This document shows positions 36,321 through 44,759 of a DNA stretch of 64,000 nt, one piece after another. Origin of the DNA: Idiomarina piscisalsi (lineage in GTDB: Bacteria; Pseudomonadota; Gammaproteobacteria; Enterobacterales; Alteromonadaceae). Numbering within the stretch: the stretch's first letter is position 1; every line of letters starts with the position of its first letter. The notes beneath the pieces were generated by a model that saw only the letters and a program-made list of their open reading frames with translations, had not been told where the DNA came from and made no database searches. Location: assembly GCF_002211765.1 (NCBI RefSeq), contig NZ_CP022133.1:1984001-2048000 (forward strand). The letters are read 5' to 3'. The translations under genes and the position numbers were made by a program.

Positions 36321-38585
36321 TTATTCCTTTTCCGCCTGTGCGCCCAGGCTTACTGTTTTAAGTCGCAGCGCATTGGTTATCACAAACACACTGGACAACG
36401 CCATCGCACCGGCCGCCAGCATGGGCGACAGCAAAATGCCAAAAAACGGGTACAGAACGCCCGCCGCAACCGGAATCAACGCGGTATTATAAGCAAACGC
36501 CCAGAATAAATTCTGATGAATATTGCGCATGGTTGCTTCCGACAAGGCGAAGGACTGCTGCACCACGGTCAGATTGTCTGACATCAGTACCACATCGGCC
36601 GATTCAATGGCTACGTCAGTACCCGTGCCGATAGCAAACCCTACGTCCGCAGAGGCCAATGCCGGTGCGTCGTTAATGCCATCCCCGACAAATATCACCT
36701 GCCCCCACTCTTTTTTCAGGCGCTTAACCGCATCGACTTTGCCATCGGGTTTGACGTTAGCAATCACGTCGTCAATGCCTAATTCTTTGGCAATGCGCTT
36801 CGCAGTAGACTCGGCATCGCCTGTCACCATAGCCGTCTTCAAACCGTCATCATGCAGGCGCTGAATCAACTCTTTGGCACTGGATTTAATCGGGTCATCC
36901 TGAGTGAATACCGCTGCCAGCTTGTCATCTACCGCCACATAAATAGGCGTACGACCGCTTTCAGACCAGTTTTTCGCGTCATCGGGTTCGTTATCAAGCC
37001 CAATACCATTGTCCTGCATTAACTCGCTGGTACCAATATAAAGCGTTTTTCCATCAACTTTACCGGTCGCTCCCAAACCTGAAATGGCTTCAAAGCTGTC
37101 GGGCTCGCTGACTTTAATACCCTGCTCTTTGGCATAGTTGACCAGAGCTTCTGCGGTGGGGTGTTCTGACTTAGCTTCAACCGAGGCGGCTAATGTCAGC
37201 ACCTCTTTTTCATCAAAGTCGCTCAGGGTGAGCCAGTCCGTAATAGTCGGTTTGCCTTCGGTCAGCGTACCGGTTTTATCAAAAATAACGCCTTTAGACT
37301 GTTGCAACGCCTGCAAAGCACTGCCCTGACGGAACAGTACGCCCATTTCCGCACCACGACCGGTGCCTACCATAATCGACGTCGGCGTTGCCAGCCCCAT
37401 GGCACACGGGCAGGCAATAATGAGTACGGCCACCGCATTTACCAAGGCGAATGTGAGTGCTGACTCACTCGCCGCAAAATACCACACCACAAAAGTGATC
37501 AGCGCTACCAGCATGACCGCTGGTACAAACCATAAGGTAATACGGTTGACGGTGTCCTGAATGGGTAGTTTACTGCCCTGAGCCTGTTCGACCATCCGGA
37601 TGATCTGCGCCAGCACCGTGCCTTCACCAGTTGCCGTTACTTTAAAGCGCAGCGTGCCTTTTTCATTAAGAGTACCGCCAACCACCTTATCGCCTTTTTC
37701 TTTATGCACGGGCTCAGGCTCGCCGGTTATCATCGCTTCGTTCACATAGCTGTCACCGGAAGCCACTTCGCCATCTAAGGCAATACGCTCGCCCGGACGA
37801 ACTTCAATTTCATCACCTTTGCTCAGCTCAGCAATATCGACTTCTGTTACTTCGCCGTCACGCACCACACGCGCCGTTTTGCTCTGCAAACTCATTAACC
37901 GTTGAATAGCGTCCGAGGTATGACTTTTGGCACGCGCTTCCATAAAGCGCCCCGCCAAAATCAGCGTGACAATAACGGCTGAAGCCTCAAAGTAAACGTT
38001 CACTGACTCGCTGGGCAGCCAGGAGGGAACCACCGTTGCCACGACCGAATAGCCCCAGGCCGCAGTAGCGCCCAGAGCCACCAGCGAGTTCATATCCGGC
38101 GTACCGCGAAGTAACGCGGGTACACCCAGTTTGTAAAACCGTATTCCCGGGCCCGCCATAACCACAGTAGTGAGTACTAACTGTATCCACCAGCTGGTCT
38201 GTAAACCGAGTGTGTTATGCACCCAACCGGAAAATGCTGGCACCGTATGGTTGCCCATCGCTAATATAAACACAGGCAACGTCAATAATGCCGCAAGCCA
38301 GAGTTGTTGCTTCAGCGAACGCATTTCGTTCGCTTGTTGCTCTCGTTGCTCACGCATTTGCTTGTCACGGTCAACGACCTCATGAGCGTCGTAACCCGCG
38401 GCCTTCACAGCCTGAATCAAATCGTCAATAGAGACTGAGTCAGAATAGGTCACTTCCGCACTGTCCGACGCCAGGTTAACCGAGGCGTCTTCAACACCTT
38501 CCAGGCCATTTAGTGCTTTGTCGACACGCCCCGCGCAAGAAGCGCAACTCATCCCCTCTATACTTAAACGAATTGACTTACTCAT
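36321..38585 (-). CDS. copA: Copper-exporting P1B-type ATPase
   Basis: 754 aa with a single N-terminal heavy-metal-associated domain (GMSCASCAGRVDKAL, CxxC at about 12-15). Membrane helices follow, with the copper-site CPC in IACPCAMGLATP. The phosphorylation motif DKTGTLTEGKP, the SEHPTAEAL motif and the hinge GDGINDAPALASAD complete a Cu(I)-ATPase of the CopA group. It pumps Cu(I) from cytosol to periplasm. Its start overlaps the DUF998 gene by 8 bp, so the two are translationally coupled. Confidence 0.95.
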   Translation of the reverse strand: MSKSIRLSIEGMSCASCAGRVDKALNGLEGVEDASVNLASDSAEVTYSDSVSIDDLIQAVKAAGYDAHEVVDRDKQMREQREQQANEMRSLKQQLWLAALLTLPVFILAMGNHTVPAFSGWVHNTLGLQTSWWIQLVLTTVVMAGPGIRFYKLGVPALLRGTPDMNSLVALGATAAWGYSVVATVVPSWLPSESVNVYFEASAVIVTLILAGRFMEARAKSHTSDAIQRLMSLQSKTARVVRDGEVTEVDIAELSKGDEIEVRPGERIALDGEVASGDSYVNEAMITGEPEPVHKEKGDKVVGGTLNEKGTLRFKVTATGEGTVLAQIIRMVEQAQGSKLPIQDTVNRITLWFVPAVMLVALITFVVWYFAASESALTFALVNAVAVLIIACPCAMGLATPTSIMVGTGRGAEMGVLFRQGSALQALQQSKGVIFDKTGTLTEGKPTITDWLTLSDFDEKEVLTLAASVEAKSEHPTAEALVNYAKEQGIKVSEPDSFEAISGLGATGKVDGKTLYIGTSELMQDNGIGLDNEPDDAKNWSESGRTPIYVAVDDKLAAVFTQDDPIKSSAKELIQRLHDDGLKTAMVTGDAESTAKRIAKELGIDDVIANVKPDGKVDAVKRLKKEWGQVIFVGDGINDAPALASADVGFAIGTGTDVAIESADVVLMSDNLTVVQQSFALSEATMRNIHQNLFWAFAYNTALIPVAAGVLYPFFGILLSPMLAAGAMALSSVFVITNALRLKTVSLGAQAEKE

Positions 38586-39237
38586 GCTGCCCTCCTGCTA
38601 TTTTTCCGCCGTTCGCCTCGCTGTCTTTCAGCCAAAGCAATAACCAAAGCACAAGCAAATGGCCTATCTCGATATATCGCTGCACGGCGCCACGAATTTC
38701 AGCCAACTCCGGCGACGTCATGAGCAAAAATCCTAAAGCAATAATGACCGCCAATAGAACAAAAGCCGCACGTACGGGCCAGGTGGTTTTTGGTGTGAAG
38801 CTCAATAATAACGTGCCTAACGCAAAGCCAAAGTAACTGATAACCGCAATGCCATTGTGTATCGCTTGCGAACTCGAGCCATCTACCGGACAACCGGCGT
38901 CACAGGGGGCCAGCGCACCGCCAATATAGGCCAGCGGATAAAAAAACAGTAACAACCAGCCGAGCTGACTGACGCCTTTGACTCTCAAGTACGGTCGCGT
39001 CGTTAATAACAGACCTGCCGCTATCATGCCCAACGGAATAAAGCCAACCCAACCTAATGCGCCGGCCGCCTGCGTGCCGGTGGCATTTATTTCGCTAATA
39101 TACTGACTGACATGTGAAAAGTCTGGCTTAACCCAGCTGGCGACCAGCTGTAAGCCCACCCAAAACAAGGTCAAAATAATCAATTGCGGTAATATTGGCG
39201 AACTGTGCTGTGCAGGTGTGTTATCGGCTGTCGGCAT
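38578..39237 (-). CDS. DUF998-family membrane protein
   Basis: 219 aa with about six hydrophobic segments (LIILTLFWVGLQLVAS, GWVGFIPLGMIAAGLLL, QLGWLLLFFYPLAYIGG and others). The pattern of VSQYISE near the first loop and the CDAGCP loop in the middle matches DUF998 integral membrane proteins of unknown function. The two Cys of CDAGC could bind metal or form a disulphide. It is first in a unit with copA (8-bp overlap), suggesting a role in copper handling or membrane stress, but that is context only. Confidence 0.78.
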   Translation of the reverse strand: MPTADNTPAQHSSPILPQLIILTLFWVGLQLVASWVKPDFSHVSQYISEINATGTQAAGALGWVGFIPLGMIAAGLLLTTRPYLRVKGVSQLGWLLLFFYPLAYIGGALAPCDAGCPVDGSSSQAIHNGIAVISYFGFALGTLLLSFTPKTTWPVRAAFVLLAVIIALGFLLMTSPELAEIRGAVQRYIEIGHLLVLWLLLWLKDSEANGGKIAGGQHE

Positions 39238-39262
39238 GACGCCTCCTCGGCTGTTTTTAAGT

Positions 39263-39292
39263 ATGATACTCTTTCACCCCAGTGTACTCCAA
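39263..39292 (-). promoter_or_regulatory. Probable promoter of the DUF998-copA unit
   Basis: On the minus strand TTGGAG (39292-39287) and TATCAT (39268-39263) are separated by 18 bases, upstream of the ATG at 39237. The long spacer would suit a MerR/CueR-type activator, but I do not see a convincing dyad. Confidence 0.35.
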
Positions 39293-39306
39293 GATGGGTG
39301 TCATTT

Positions 39307-40056
39307 GTGAATATTCAAGTGTTAGGTTGCAGTGGTGGGTTGAGCGGCGACAATAAAAACGGCTCTACCTGCATTCAGTTGCGCTCCGATATCGTGATTG
39401 ATGCCGGAACCGGTTTAAATCGTTTAAGCCTTGCGCAAATGCGGCAGGTTCGTCATGTCTTTTTGACCCATTCGCACATGGACCATATTGCTGCACTCCC
39501 CACGTTTTTGAGCAACCAGTACGATAGTGAGCACTTACCCGTTACGGTTTACGCCTTGCCGCACACCCTGGCCAAACTGCGTGACAACATTTTTAATGGC
39601 GACATTTGGCCAGAGCTCAGCAGCATGACGGAAGGACCCAACGCTATTTTGCAGTTTGAAGAAATTCAATCGGGGCATTGTGTCGAAATAGATAACATGA
39701 GCATCCGCGCATTTGAAGTGGAACACAGTGTCCCAACCGTCGGTTACAGCGTAAAAAGTGACGGGCAACATTTTGTCTTCTGCGCCGATACCATTGCCGG
39801 CAGCGTGTTAACTCAACAATTAAACGAGCTAGGTGACATTGATACCTTAATGTTGGAGTGCGCCTTTCCCGATGAGCTTTTAGACGTCGCGCAGAAAACC
39901 AAGCACATGACACCCCGTTTATTGCAAGAGGCCTTGGCCAGTTTGAAGCAGCAGCCCAAAGAACTCTGGATTACTCACCTAAAACCCAGCTACGAAGCTC
40001 AACTGCGAGAGTTGCTAACAAAAACACCACCGCATAAAAATACGGTGGTGCTTTAA
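39307..40056 (+). CDS. Class II cyclic-nucleotide phosphodiesterase-like MBL-fold protein
   Basis: About 249 aa from a GTG at 39307; earlier in-frame starts would run into the divergent DUF998 gene and add non-family residues. The opening VNIQVLGCSGGLSGDNKNGS and the IVIDAGTGLNRLSLAQMRQV segment match the class II cAMP phosphodiesterase family (PDE1/CpdP type). The metal motif is THSHMDH, with a later HSVPTVGYSV and FCADT as further metal ligands. It probably hydrolyses cAMP or another cyclic nucleotide in the cytoplasm; no signal peptide is seen. Its stop codon lies just after a terminator hairpin. Confidence 0.78.
   Translation: MNIQVLGCSGGLSGDNKNGSTCIQLRSDIVIDAGTGLNRLSLAQMRQVRHVFLTHSHMDHIAALPTFLSNQYDSEHLPVTVYALPHTLAKLRDNIFNGDIWPELSSMTEGPNAILQFEEIQSGHCVEIDNMSIRAFEVEHSVPTVGYSVKSDGQHFVFCADTIAGSVLTQQLNELGDIDTLMLECAFPDELLDVAQKTKHMTPRLLQEALASLKQQPKELWITHLKPSYEAQLRELLTKTPPHKNTVVL
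40025..40056 (+). terminator. Terminator overlapping the end of the phosphodiesterase gene
   Basis: CACCACCG (40025-40032) pairs with CGGTGGTG (40043-40050) across an A-rich loop and is followed by CTTTAATT. The stem is within the last codons of the gene and the tail includes its stop codon. Confidence 0.55.
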
Positions 40057-40059
40057 TTC

Positions 40060-40218
40060 GAGGTAGAATAATCGCTTGCTTACTTGAGCACAAAGCTCCT
40101 TATGCCGGAAACGCAGCAAGCTCATCCATGAGGGATTGACGAAGGCCTTCCATGGCCTTCGACACTCCGTCATAAGGAGCTTCATACTCTTGACGCTCAC
40201 AAGCGATTGGCTTACCTC
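40060..40218 (+). repeat. Nested inverted-repeat element, copy A
   Basis: Outer arms GAGGTA (40060-40065) and TACCTC (40213-40218); next ATCGCTTG (40071-40078) with CAAGCGAT (40200-40207); then a perfect 12-bp arm AAGCTCCTTATG (40093-40104) with its complement (40171-40182), extended by CGGA/TCCG. Inside lie two hairpins, CTCAT-CC-ATGAG and CGAAGGCC-TTCCAT-GGCCTTCG. The same plan recurs at 40920 and 44195. It fills the gap between convergent genes. Confidence 0.7.
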
Positions 40219-40237
40219 TCAATGCTTACATCAACGC

Positions 40238-40762
40238 TTAGAAGCTGTAAGTTACGCCCAGGTGAACTTCATTGTCGATGCTGTTGAAGTTACCACGGAA
40301 ACCAGCGTCAGCTGAAAAGCGATCGGTGAAGGCATAACGTAAGCGCGCACCAACCGAAGCAAAGCCATCTAAGCCCCAATCGTAACCCGCATCAACAATT
40401 GCGGTAGTTTGTTGGCTTAACTTAGTCATAGCGCCGATGCCGGCATAAGCACTGGTGTCGTCATAGTTGCCAAAATCGTAATGGCTGACACCACCTTTTA
40501 AGAACGTATCGAACTGGCGATCAGCCCCCATATCCAGGAAATACTTAGCACCGGCGCGAAGTGAGTAGTCACCCACGTCAGTGAATTGCACTTCACCCAC
40601 CCAGTTTGGAGCGATAGTTTTTGAACCTTCTACATAAAAGTCTGAGTTGTAAAAGTCGTTAAAACCACCGCTAATATAATCGACGCTGTCAGCATTACTC
40701 GCTGCAGAGAAGAAAAGCGAACCACTTGCCATTAGCGCTGTTGATAATACGAACTTCTTCAT
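40238..40762 (-). CDS. Small outer-membrane beta-barrel protein
   Basis: 174 aa with a signal peptide (ALMASGSLFFSAASNAD). Alternating polar/aromatic strands (DYISGGFNDFYNSDFYVEGS, YSLRAGAKYFLD, ASVGARLRYAF) and a C-terminal phenylalanine (EVHLGVTYSF) predict an eight-stranded OmpA/OmpW-like barrel. A strong AAGGAGGT ribosome-binding site suggests high expression. No enzymatic or transport function can be read from it. Its 3' side abuts nested repeat A and its 5' side faces nested repeat B. Confidence 0.82.
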   Translation of the reverse strand: MKKFVLSTALMASGSLFFSAASNADSVDYISGGFNDFYNSDFYVEGSKTIAPNWVGEVQFTDVGDYSLRAGAKYFLDMGADRQFDTFLKGGVSHYDFGNYDDTSAYAGIGAMTKLSQQTTAIVDAGYDWGLDGFASVGARLRYAFTDRFSADAGFRGNFNSIDNEVHLGVTYSF

Positions 40763-40919
40763 GACTTACCTCCTTGGTTACAATAATTCTATTATCGCAC
40801 CTAAAAGGCTTTGCAACAGGGCATTCACTGTAAAAGTTCGGTAAAACTATGGGTGCGCATAACAGCAACTGAGCCACTTACAAGTGTTAAGGCACGTTAT
40901 ACCAGAGTGTCGACGATAC

Positions 40920-41054
40920 TAGCTATTGACGCAAAGCTGTCGAAGGAAAATCTGGAGAAAGTGTGCAGCGCCATGGATGGCGCTGCTCAAGCCCTACAGG
41001 GATGTACTTGCCGGCGTCTTTCGGAAGATTTCTGCGACAGCCAGTCAATAGCTA
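40920..41054 (-). repeat. Nested inverted-repeat element, copy B
   Basis: Perfect 11-bp outer arms TAGCTATTGAC (40920-40930) and complement (41044-41054), then GCTGTCG/CGACAGC (40936-40942 with 41035-41041), then GAAAATCT/AGATTTC and GAAAG/CTTTC. Inside are a perfect 10-bp hairpin centred on CCATGGATGG (40965-40986) and a CAAG-CCC...GGG...CTTG hairpin (40988-41010). Read on the minus strand the two inner hairpins occur in the same order as in copies A and C. It lies just past the guaA stop codon. The rest of the 40763-41058 gap holds no gene I can support. Confidence 0.7.
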
Positions 41055-41058
41055 ATCG

Positions 41059-42636
41059 CTACTCCCACTCTATCGTTGCGGGGGGTTTGCCAGAGATGTC
41101 GTAAGTGACGCGGGAGATGCCATTCACTTCATTGATGATTCGGTTAGAAACCTTCTCCAACAGCTCGTAAGGCAGGTGTGCCCAACGCGCGGTCATGAAG
41201 TCGATGGTCTCAACGGCACGAATGGCAATAACCCAGTCGTACTTACGCTGGTCACCCATCACGCCAACTGAGCGTACCGGTAGGAATACGGCAAACGCCT
41301 GGCTCACTTTGTGATACCAGTCTGCATTGTGCAGTTCTTCAATGAAGATTGCATCAGCACGGCGTAGCAGATCACAGTACTCTTTCTTAATCTCACCCAG
41401 TACGCGCACGCCTAAGCCCGGCCCAGGGAACGGATGGCGATACAACATGTTGTATGGCAGACCCAGCTCCAAACCAATTTTGCGCACTTCGTCTTTAAAC
41501 AATTCACGCAATGGCTCAACCAACTTCAAGCGCATGTCTTCAGGCAAGCCACCCACGTTGTGGTGTGACTTAATAACATGTGCCTTACCCGTTTTAGAGC
41601 CCGCTGACTCAATTACGTCAGGATAAATCGTGCCCTGCGCCAGCCAATCGACTTCGGTCAGCTTACCGGCTTCTTCATCAAAAATTTCAATGAAGGTATT
41701 ACCAATAATTTTGCGCTTTTTCTCAGGGTCGTTTTCGCCTTTAAGCGCATCTAAGAAGCGATCTTCAGCGGCAATAGGAAGAATGTTCAGACCGTAATGG
41801 TCGCCAAACATCTCCATGACTTGCTCCGCTTCATTCAAACGCAGCAAACCGTTGTCCACAAAAATACACGTCAGCTGATCGCCAATGGCACGGTGCAGCA
41901 ACATTGCCGTAACCGACGAGTCGACACCGCCAGACAAGCCAAGAATGACCTTATCAGTACCGACTTGCTCACGAATACGCTCTATCGCATCGTCAATAAT
42001 TTTCGCTGGCGTCCATTGCTTTTCACAGCCGCATATACCGCTGACAAAGTGCTCCAGCATACGCATCCCCTGACGTGTATGCGTCACTTCCGGGTGAAAC
42101 TGAACCCCGTAGAATTGGCGCTCTTCGTCCGCCATTGCCGCATAAGGGCAGTAAGAGGTCTTCGCCACGGTATGGAAGCCTTCAGGAATCGCTTCAACTT
42201 TATCACCATGACTCATCCAAACGTCCAATAAAGGCGCGCCGGACTCAGACACTGCGTCTTCAATGGCCTCAAACAGCGGGCTCTTATCCACCAACTCAAT
42301 TTGCGCGTAACCAAACTCACGCTCTAACGAGCATTGAACTGAACCGCCCAACTGGTGCGCCATGGTTTGCATGCCGTAGCAAATACCAAACACGGGTACG
42401 CCCGCTTCAAATACATAGTCTGGCGCACGCGGAGAACCTTCTTCAGCGACGCTTTCCGGACCACCGGAAAGAATAATGCCCTTCGGATTAAAATCCCGAA
42501 TATCGGCTTCGTCTACGTCCCACGCCCACAGCTCACAATAGACGCCAATTTCGCGAATACGGCGGGCTATCAGCTGCGTGTACTGCGAGCCAAAGTCTAA
42601 AATCAATATTCGGTGATCATGGATATCTCTAGTCAT
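41059..42636 (-). CDS. guaA: GMP synthase (glutamine-hydrolysing)
   Basis: 525 aa, identical in length to E. coli GuaA. The N-terminal class I glutamine amidotransferase domain has the nucleophile in [10 protein letters not shown] (near 86). The ATP-pyrophosphatase loop [11 protein letters not shown] is near residue 235, and the C-terminal dimerisation domain ends in TIEWE. It aminates XMP to GMP. It follows guaB by 11 bp in the usual guaBA operon. Confidence 0.98.
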   Translation of the reverse strand: MTRDIHDHRILILDFGSQYTQLIARRIREIGVYCELWAWDVDEADIRDFNPKGIILSGGPESVAEEGSPRAPDYVFEAGVPVFGICYGMQTMAHQLGGSVQCSLEREFGYAQIELVDKSPLFEAIEDAVSESGAPLLDVWMSHGDKVEAIPEGFHTVAKTSYCPYAAMADEERQFYGVQFHPEVTHTRQGMRMLEHFVSGICGCEKQWTPAKIIDDAIERIREQVGTDKVILGLSGGVDSSVTAMLLHRAIGDQLTCIFVDNGLLRLNEAEQVMEMFGDHYGLNILPIAAEDRFLDALKGENDPEKKRKIIGNTFIEIFDEEAGKLTEVDWLAQGTIYPDVIESAGSKTGKAHVIKSHHNVGGLPEDMRLKLVEPLRELFKDEVRKIGLELGLPYNMLYRHPFPGPGLGVRVLGEIKKEYCDLLRRADAIFIEELHNADWYHKVSQAFAVFLPVRSVGVMGDQRKYDWVIAIRAVETIDFMTARWAHLPYELLEKVSNRIINEVNGISRVTYDISGKPPATIEWE

Positions 42637-42647
42637 TCGTCATCCTG

Positions 42648-44117
42648 TTAAGAGCTGCGGTAGTTCGGTGCTTCTTTGGTAATATGCACATCGTGTACGT
42701 GTGATTCGCCCATGCCGGCAGCGGTCACTTTTACAAACTGCGGCTTGGTGCGCATGTCTTCAATAGTCGGGCAACCGGTTAAACCCATTGCTGAGCGCAG
42801 ACCGCCCATTTGCTGATGAATAATGGCTGAAATTGGGCCTTTATAAGCAATGCGTCCTTCAATACCTTCCGGTACCAACTTGTCGGCTTCATTACTTTTC
42901 TGGAAGTAGCGGTCAGATGAGCCGTTGCTTTGGTTCATTGCGCCTAAGCTGCCCATGCCACGGTAAGATTTATAGTAGCGGCCCTGGTAAAGCTCAACTT
43001 CACCTGGTGACTCTTCAGTACCTGCCAGCATGCTGCCAACCATAACGCAGTGCGCGCCAGCCGCCAGTGCTTTCGCAATATCGCCAGAGAAGCGAATGCC
43101 ACCATCGGCAATAATAGGAACGCCAGAGCCTTTTAATGCATCAACAGCATCGCTAATGGCACTGATTTGCGGCACACCACAACCCGTAACAATACGCGTT
43201 GTACAAATAGAGCCTGGACCAATGCCTACTTTCACGGCATCGACGCCGGCTTCAACTAAGGCTTTTGCACCTGCTGCTGTCGCGACGTTGCCGGCAATAA
43301 TTTGTAAGTCTGGGTAGTCTTTACGTGTTTGCTTAACGCGGTCTAACACACCTTGTGAGTGACCGTGCGAGGTATCAATGAGCAGGACGTCTACGCCCGC
43401 TTCGACCAGCAGTTTAATGCGCTCTTCGGTACCAGCGCCAACACCAACCGCCGCACCCACACGCAACGAGCCTTTTTCGTCTTTACAGGCGTTCGGTTTG
43501 TTTTCAGCTTTTTCAAAGTCTTTCAGAGTTATCATACCCTTCAGCTTGAAAGCGTCATCCACAACCAGAATCTTCTCAATGCGGTGTTTGTGCATAAGCT
43601 GAAGAATCTCTTCGCTTTGCGCGGTTTCATGCACAGTCACCAGACGATCTTTACCGGTCATGACATGGCGAATCTCTTTCGCATCATCGTCTTCAAAGCG
43701 CGTGTCTCGGCCCGTCACAATACCGACCAGGTCACCGTTTTTCTCAACCACAGGAAAACCCTGAAAGCCGTGCTCAGCAGTCAGTTCATTAATTTCACCA
43801 ATGGTTGTTGTCGGTTGAACCGTAACAGGGTCTGTGACCATGCCACTTTCGTATTTTTTAACCTTACGGACGTGTGCAGCCTGCTGTTCCGGCGTCATGT
43901 TTTTGTGGACAAAACCAATACCACCTTCTTGCGCCAGCGCAATTGCCAATGCCGATTCGGTAACCGTATCCATGGCGGCCGAAACCATTGGAATATTCAT
44001 CGAAATTCCACGCGTTAATTGCGTGCGTAAATCGGCGGTATGGGGGAGAACTTCGGAATGACCGGGAACGAGCAGAACGTCGTCAAAGGTCAAGGCTTCT
44101 TGGGCAATTCGCAGCAT
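42648..44117 (-). CDS. guaB: Inosine-5'-monophosphate dehydrogenase
   Basis: 489 aa from ATG 44117, matching the E. coli start ([16 protein letters not shown]). An in-frame start at 44183 would add 22 unrelated residues, and GGAG lies about 8 bases before 44117. It oxidises IMP to XMP with NAD. The TIM-barrel active-site cysteine is in [15 protein letters not shown], and two CBS domains are inserted at about 95-205. It is the first gene of guaBA. Its leader region contains nested repeat C starting about 75 bases upstream. Confidence 0.98.
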   Translation of the reverse strand: MLRIAQEALTFDDVLLVPGHSEVLPHTADLRTQLTRGISMNIPMVSAAMDTVTESALAIALAQEGGIGFVHKNMTPEQQAAHVRKVKKYESGMVTDPVTVQPTTTIGEINELTAEHGFQGFPVVEKNGDLVGIVTGRDTRFEDDDAKEIRHVMTGKDRLVTVHETAQSEEILQLMHKHRIEKILVVDDAFKLKGMITLKDFEKAENKPNACKDEKGSLRVGAAVGVGAGTEERIKLLVEAGVDVLLIDTSHGHSQGVLDRVKQTRKDYPDLQIIAGNVATAAGAKALVEAGVDAVKVGIGPGSICTTRIVTGCGVPQISAISDAVDALKGSGVPIIADGGIRFSGDIAKALAAGAHCVMVGSMLAGTEESPGEVELYQGRYYKSYRGMGSLGAMNQSNGSSDRYFQKSNEADKLVPEGIEGRIAYKGPISAIIHQQMGGLRSAMGLTGCPTIEDMRTKPQFVKVTAAGMGESHVHDVHITKEAPNYRSS

Positions 44118-44194
44118 GTGCAACACTCCGTGACTGGATTCATGTTGCGGGTGGATTTTACCCGTTTTGCCTGACTGACGCAAGGAAAATTAAT

Positions 44195-44318
44195 GAATGC
44201 TTGGGTATGTACTGCGAATCTGGCCGGACGCCGTAAACCCATCCCTGGGGGCTTATGTAACGCCATCCATGGCGTTACATACCGGCCTGCTCCGCAGTAC
44301 ACTCCCTTAATCGCATTC
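44195..44318 (+). repeat. Nested inverted-repeat element, copy C
   Basis: Arms GAATGC (44195-44200) with GCATTC (44313-44318); TGTACTGCG (44208-44216) with its complement (44293-44301); GGCCGG (44222-44227) with CCGGCC (44282-44287). Inside are CCCA-TCCC-TGGG (44238-44249) and a perfect 10-bp hairpin GTAACGCCAT-CC-ATGGCGTTAC (44257-44278). It sits between the guaB start and the end of the lipoprotein gene upstream, both on the minus strand, so it could be a terminator for one or part of the leader of the other. Confidence 0.7.
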
Positions 44319-44333
44319 ACTCATTTTCCTGCG

Positions 44334-44699
44334 TTACGGTATCCAACAAACGCCGTCTTTTAGTTGAGGTTTAGGCTCTGGAATAAACTGACAGTTAGAA
44401 ATACCTGTCTTGGCATCCTCTTTTGCTTTTTCATTGTACTTATATATAGCGTCTAGCAGCGCTTGTTCATTGGTAATAGTTTCGCTGCTGTACACCACAT
44501 AGCCTTCCGGGCCGCCGCAGGCTTTTTTACCTACAGGTAATACTTTGCAGCTTTCTACCGTTTGAGCTTTTGGCGTGCCAATCAGCGCTTTTATGTCAGC
44601 CATAGTGACCGGCTCATCAACCTCAGTGCCGTTCGCCGATTGTGCGCTGCTGCAGCCCATAGAAAGTAAACCAACTAAAAGTGTTAAAACTATTTTCAT
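44334..44699 (-). CDS. Small lipoprotein of unknown function
   Basis: About 121 aa from ATG 44699, chosen because AAAGGGAC lies just upstream and the signal sequence starts there (a start at 44732 would precede it). The lipobox is LLSMGC, lipidated Cys at 16. The mature part has four or five further Cys (SCKVLPVGKKACGG, SNCQFIP, GVCWIP), suggesting disulphides in the periplasm. No family is recognised. It follows the two-repeat lipoprotein gene on the same strand and ends just before nested repeat C. Confidence 0.7.
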   Translation of the reverse strand: MKIVLTLLVGLLSMGCSSAQSANGTEVDEPVTMADIKALIGTPKAQTVESCKVLPVGKKACGGPEGYVVYSSETITNEQALLDAIYKYNEKAKEDAKTGISNCQFIPEPKPQLKDGVCWIP

Positions 44700-44720
44700 G
44701 AATGTCCCTTTCTGATTTTT

Positions 44721-44746
44721 AACCTGAGGCATATAGCCCCAGGTTA
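44721..44746 (-). terminator. Intercistronic hairpin between two lipoprotein genes
   Basis: AACCTGAGGC (44722-44731 region) pairs with GCCCCAGGTT across ATATA with one A-C mismatch. It lies 14 bases past the stop of the larger lipoprotein gene. No T-tract follows on the minus strand, so it may be a processing or weak termination site. Confidence 0.4.
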
Positions 44747-44759
44747 CAAGAGAAGAATG

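Noticed and set aside
39241..39300. A CueR operator for copA
   Set aside because: Spacing is long, but no clear CueR-type dyad is visible, so only a plain promoter is listed.
40015..40200. A 61-codon open frame on the minus strand across nested repeat A
   Set aside because: It spans the inverted repeats and the phosphodiesterase 3' end; no ribosome-binding site or family features.
44118..44194. Purine riboswitch ahead of guaB
   Set aside because: The 75 bases before the ATG show no purine-aptamer core; only the separate nested repeat C lies further upstream.
40060..44325. Integron attC sites
   Set aside because: The nested repeats recall attC folding, but there are no GTTRRRY/RYYYAAC cores at the ends, no integrase, and neighbouring genes are housekeeping.
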